Assembly (NCBI GenBank): GCA_947179195.1
Contig: CAMXAS010000070.1
Coordinates: 1 to 6,328, forward strand
Length of the DNA stretch: 6,328 nt
From: an uncultured Bacteroidales bacterium
GTDB taxonomy: Bacteria > Bacteroidota > Bacteroidia > Bacteroidales > P3
Direction: 5' to 3'
Below the pieces are notes generated by a model. The model made no database searches. It had not been told where the DNA came from and saw only the letters and a list, made by a program, of their open reading frames with translations. Both the position numbers and the translations under genes were made by a program. Of the stretch, positions 6,222 to 6,328 are shown piece after piece. Within the stretch, counting starts at the first letter, position 1. Every line of letters begins with the position of its first letter.

Positions 6222-6328
6222 ACAAAGTTAGTGAAAATTGAAAGTTCGTGCAAGGCGAGCGGCATAAAGTCCACTTTAATGTCCGAGCCGCCGCCGAACT
6301 TCATTGAAAATAGCGCAGAGGCAAGTGA
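6215..6328 (-). other. Upstream stretch: open frame ending at TAG 6217-6215, possible gene end, uncertain
   Basis: The last 114 bases read on the minus strand as 37 sense codons followed by TAG, open to the window edge. An internal ATG at 6304 would give 29 residues starting MKFGGGSDIK. I do not recognise the peptide. It overlaps the predicted bcd promoter, and its stop lies inside the hairpin arm, which argues against it. The other two frames also stop nearby (TGA at 6303-6301, TAA at 6278-6276), so the neighbouring gene could end in any of them, or the region could be non-coding. Confidence 0.25.
6223..6253 (-). promoter_or_regulatory. Predicted Bacteroidota-type promoter of the bcd-etfB-etfA operon
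   Basis: The minus strand shows TAACTTTG (6230-6223), an exact fit to the -7 consensus TAnnTTTG. TTG (6253-6251) lies 20 nt upstream, at the right distance for the -33 element (TTTG/TTG). Transcription should start near 6216-6219, giving a leader of about 57 nt. It is the only good match I see in the intergenic DNA of the window. Confidence 0.65.

Noticed and set aside
5735..6241. 168-codon plus-strand frame extending past the bcd start into the leader
   Set aside because: It lies mostly antisense to bcd, ends in the promoter region, and has no recognisable domain.
6216..6304. 29-residue minus-strand ORF (MKFGGGSDIK...) as a leader peptide for the bcd operon
   Set aside because: It spans the predicted -33/-7 promoter, so the bcd transcript would not contain it, and I recognise no family. 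Kept only as an uncertain upstream stretch.

Overview
The window is from a GC-rich anaerobic member of the Bacteroidota, most plausibly a Bacteroidales/Rikenellaceae-like gut bacterium (inference). The reasons are a DUF4301 protein, a family I know essentially from this phylum; a TAnnTTTG-type promoter; AT-rich leaders without Shine-Dalgarno sites before almost every gene; and an anaerobe-type butyryl-CoA dehydrogenase/ETF set. All real genes lie on the minus strand, so the window reads from right to left. The long plus-strand frames are antisense shadows.

Right part (about 6253 to 3135): a compact operon of acyl-CoA (butyryl-CoA) dehydrogenase, etfB and etfA. It has a recognisable Bacteroidota promoter at 6223-6253. 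A 13-bp hairpin with a T-run sits immediately downstream of the -7 box, and a strong intrinsic terminator follows etfA. The three proteins together should form a Bcd/EtfAB complex. It reduces crotonyl-CoA or a similar short enoyl-CoA to the acyl-CoA with NADH, probably coupled to ferredoxin reduction by flavin-based electron bifurcation. The other butyrate-pathway genes (thiolase, 3-hydroxyacyl-CoA dehydrogenase, crotonase) are not in the window, so the physiological substrate stays open.

Left part (3116 to 1): a second tightly packed group. It holds a DUF4301 protein, a membrane-anchored serine hydrolase of the beta-lactamase/NylB type, and the first 108 codons of a hexapeptide-repeat sugar O-acetyltransferase cut by the window edge. 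The gaps between these genes are only 9 nt, so they are probably co-transcribed. No clear promoter is visible in the 77 bp before the first of them, which is mostly occupied by the ETF terminator.

The most interesting observation is in the DUF4301 protein. Motifs along its length match, in order, those of UDP-glucose/UDP-GlcNAc pyrophosphorylases, including a C-terminal FTPVKTVNDLL segment. This suggests that the 'unknown function' protein is a divergent nucleotidyltransferase. I see no mobile elements, CRISPR arrays, tRNA or rRNA genes.
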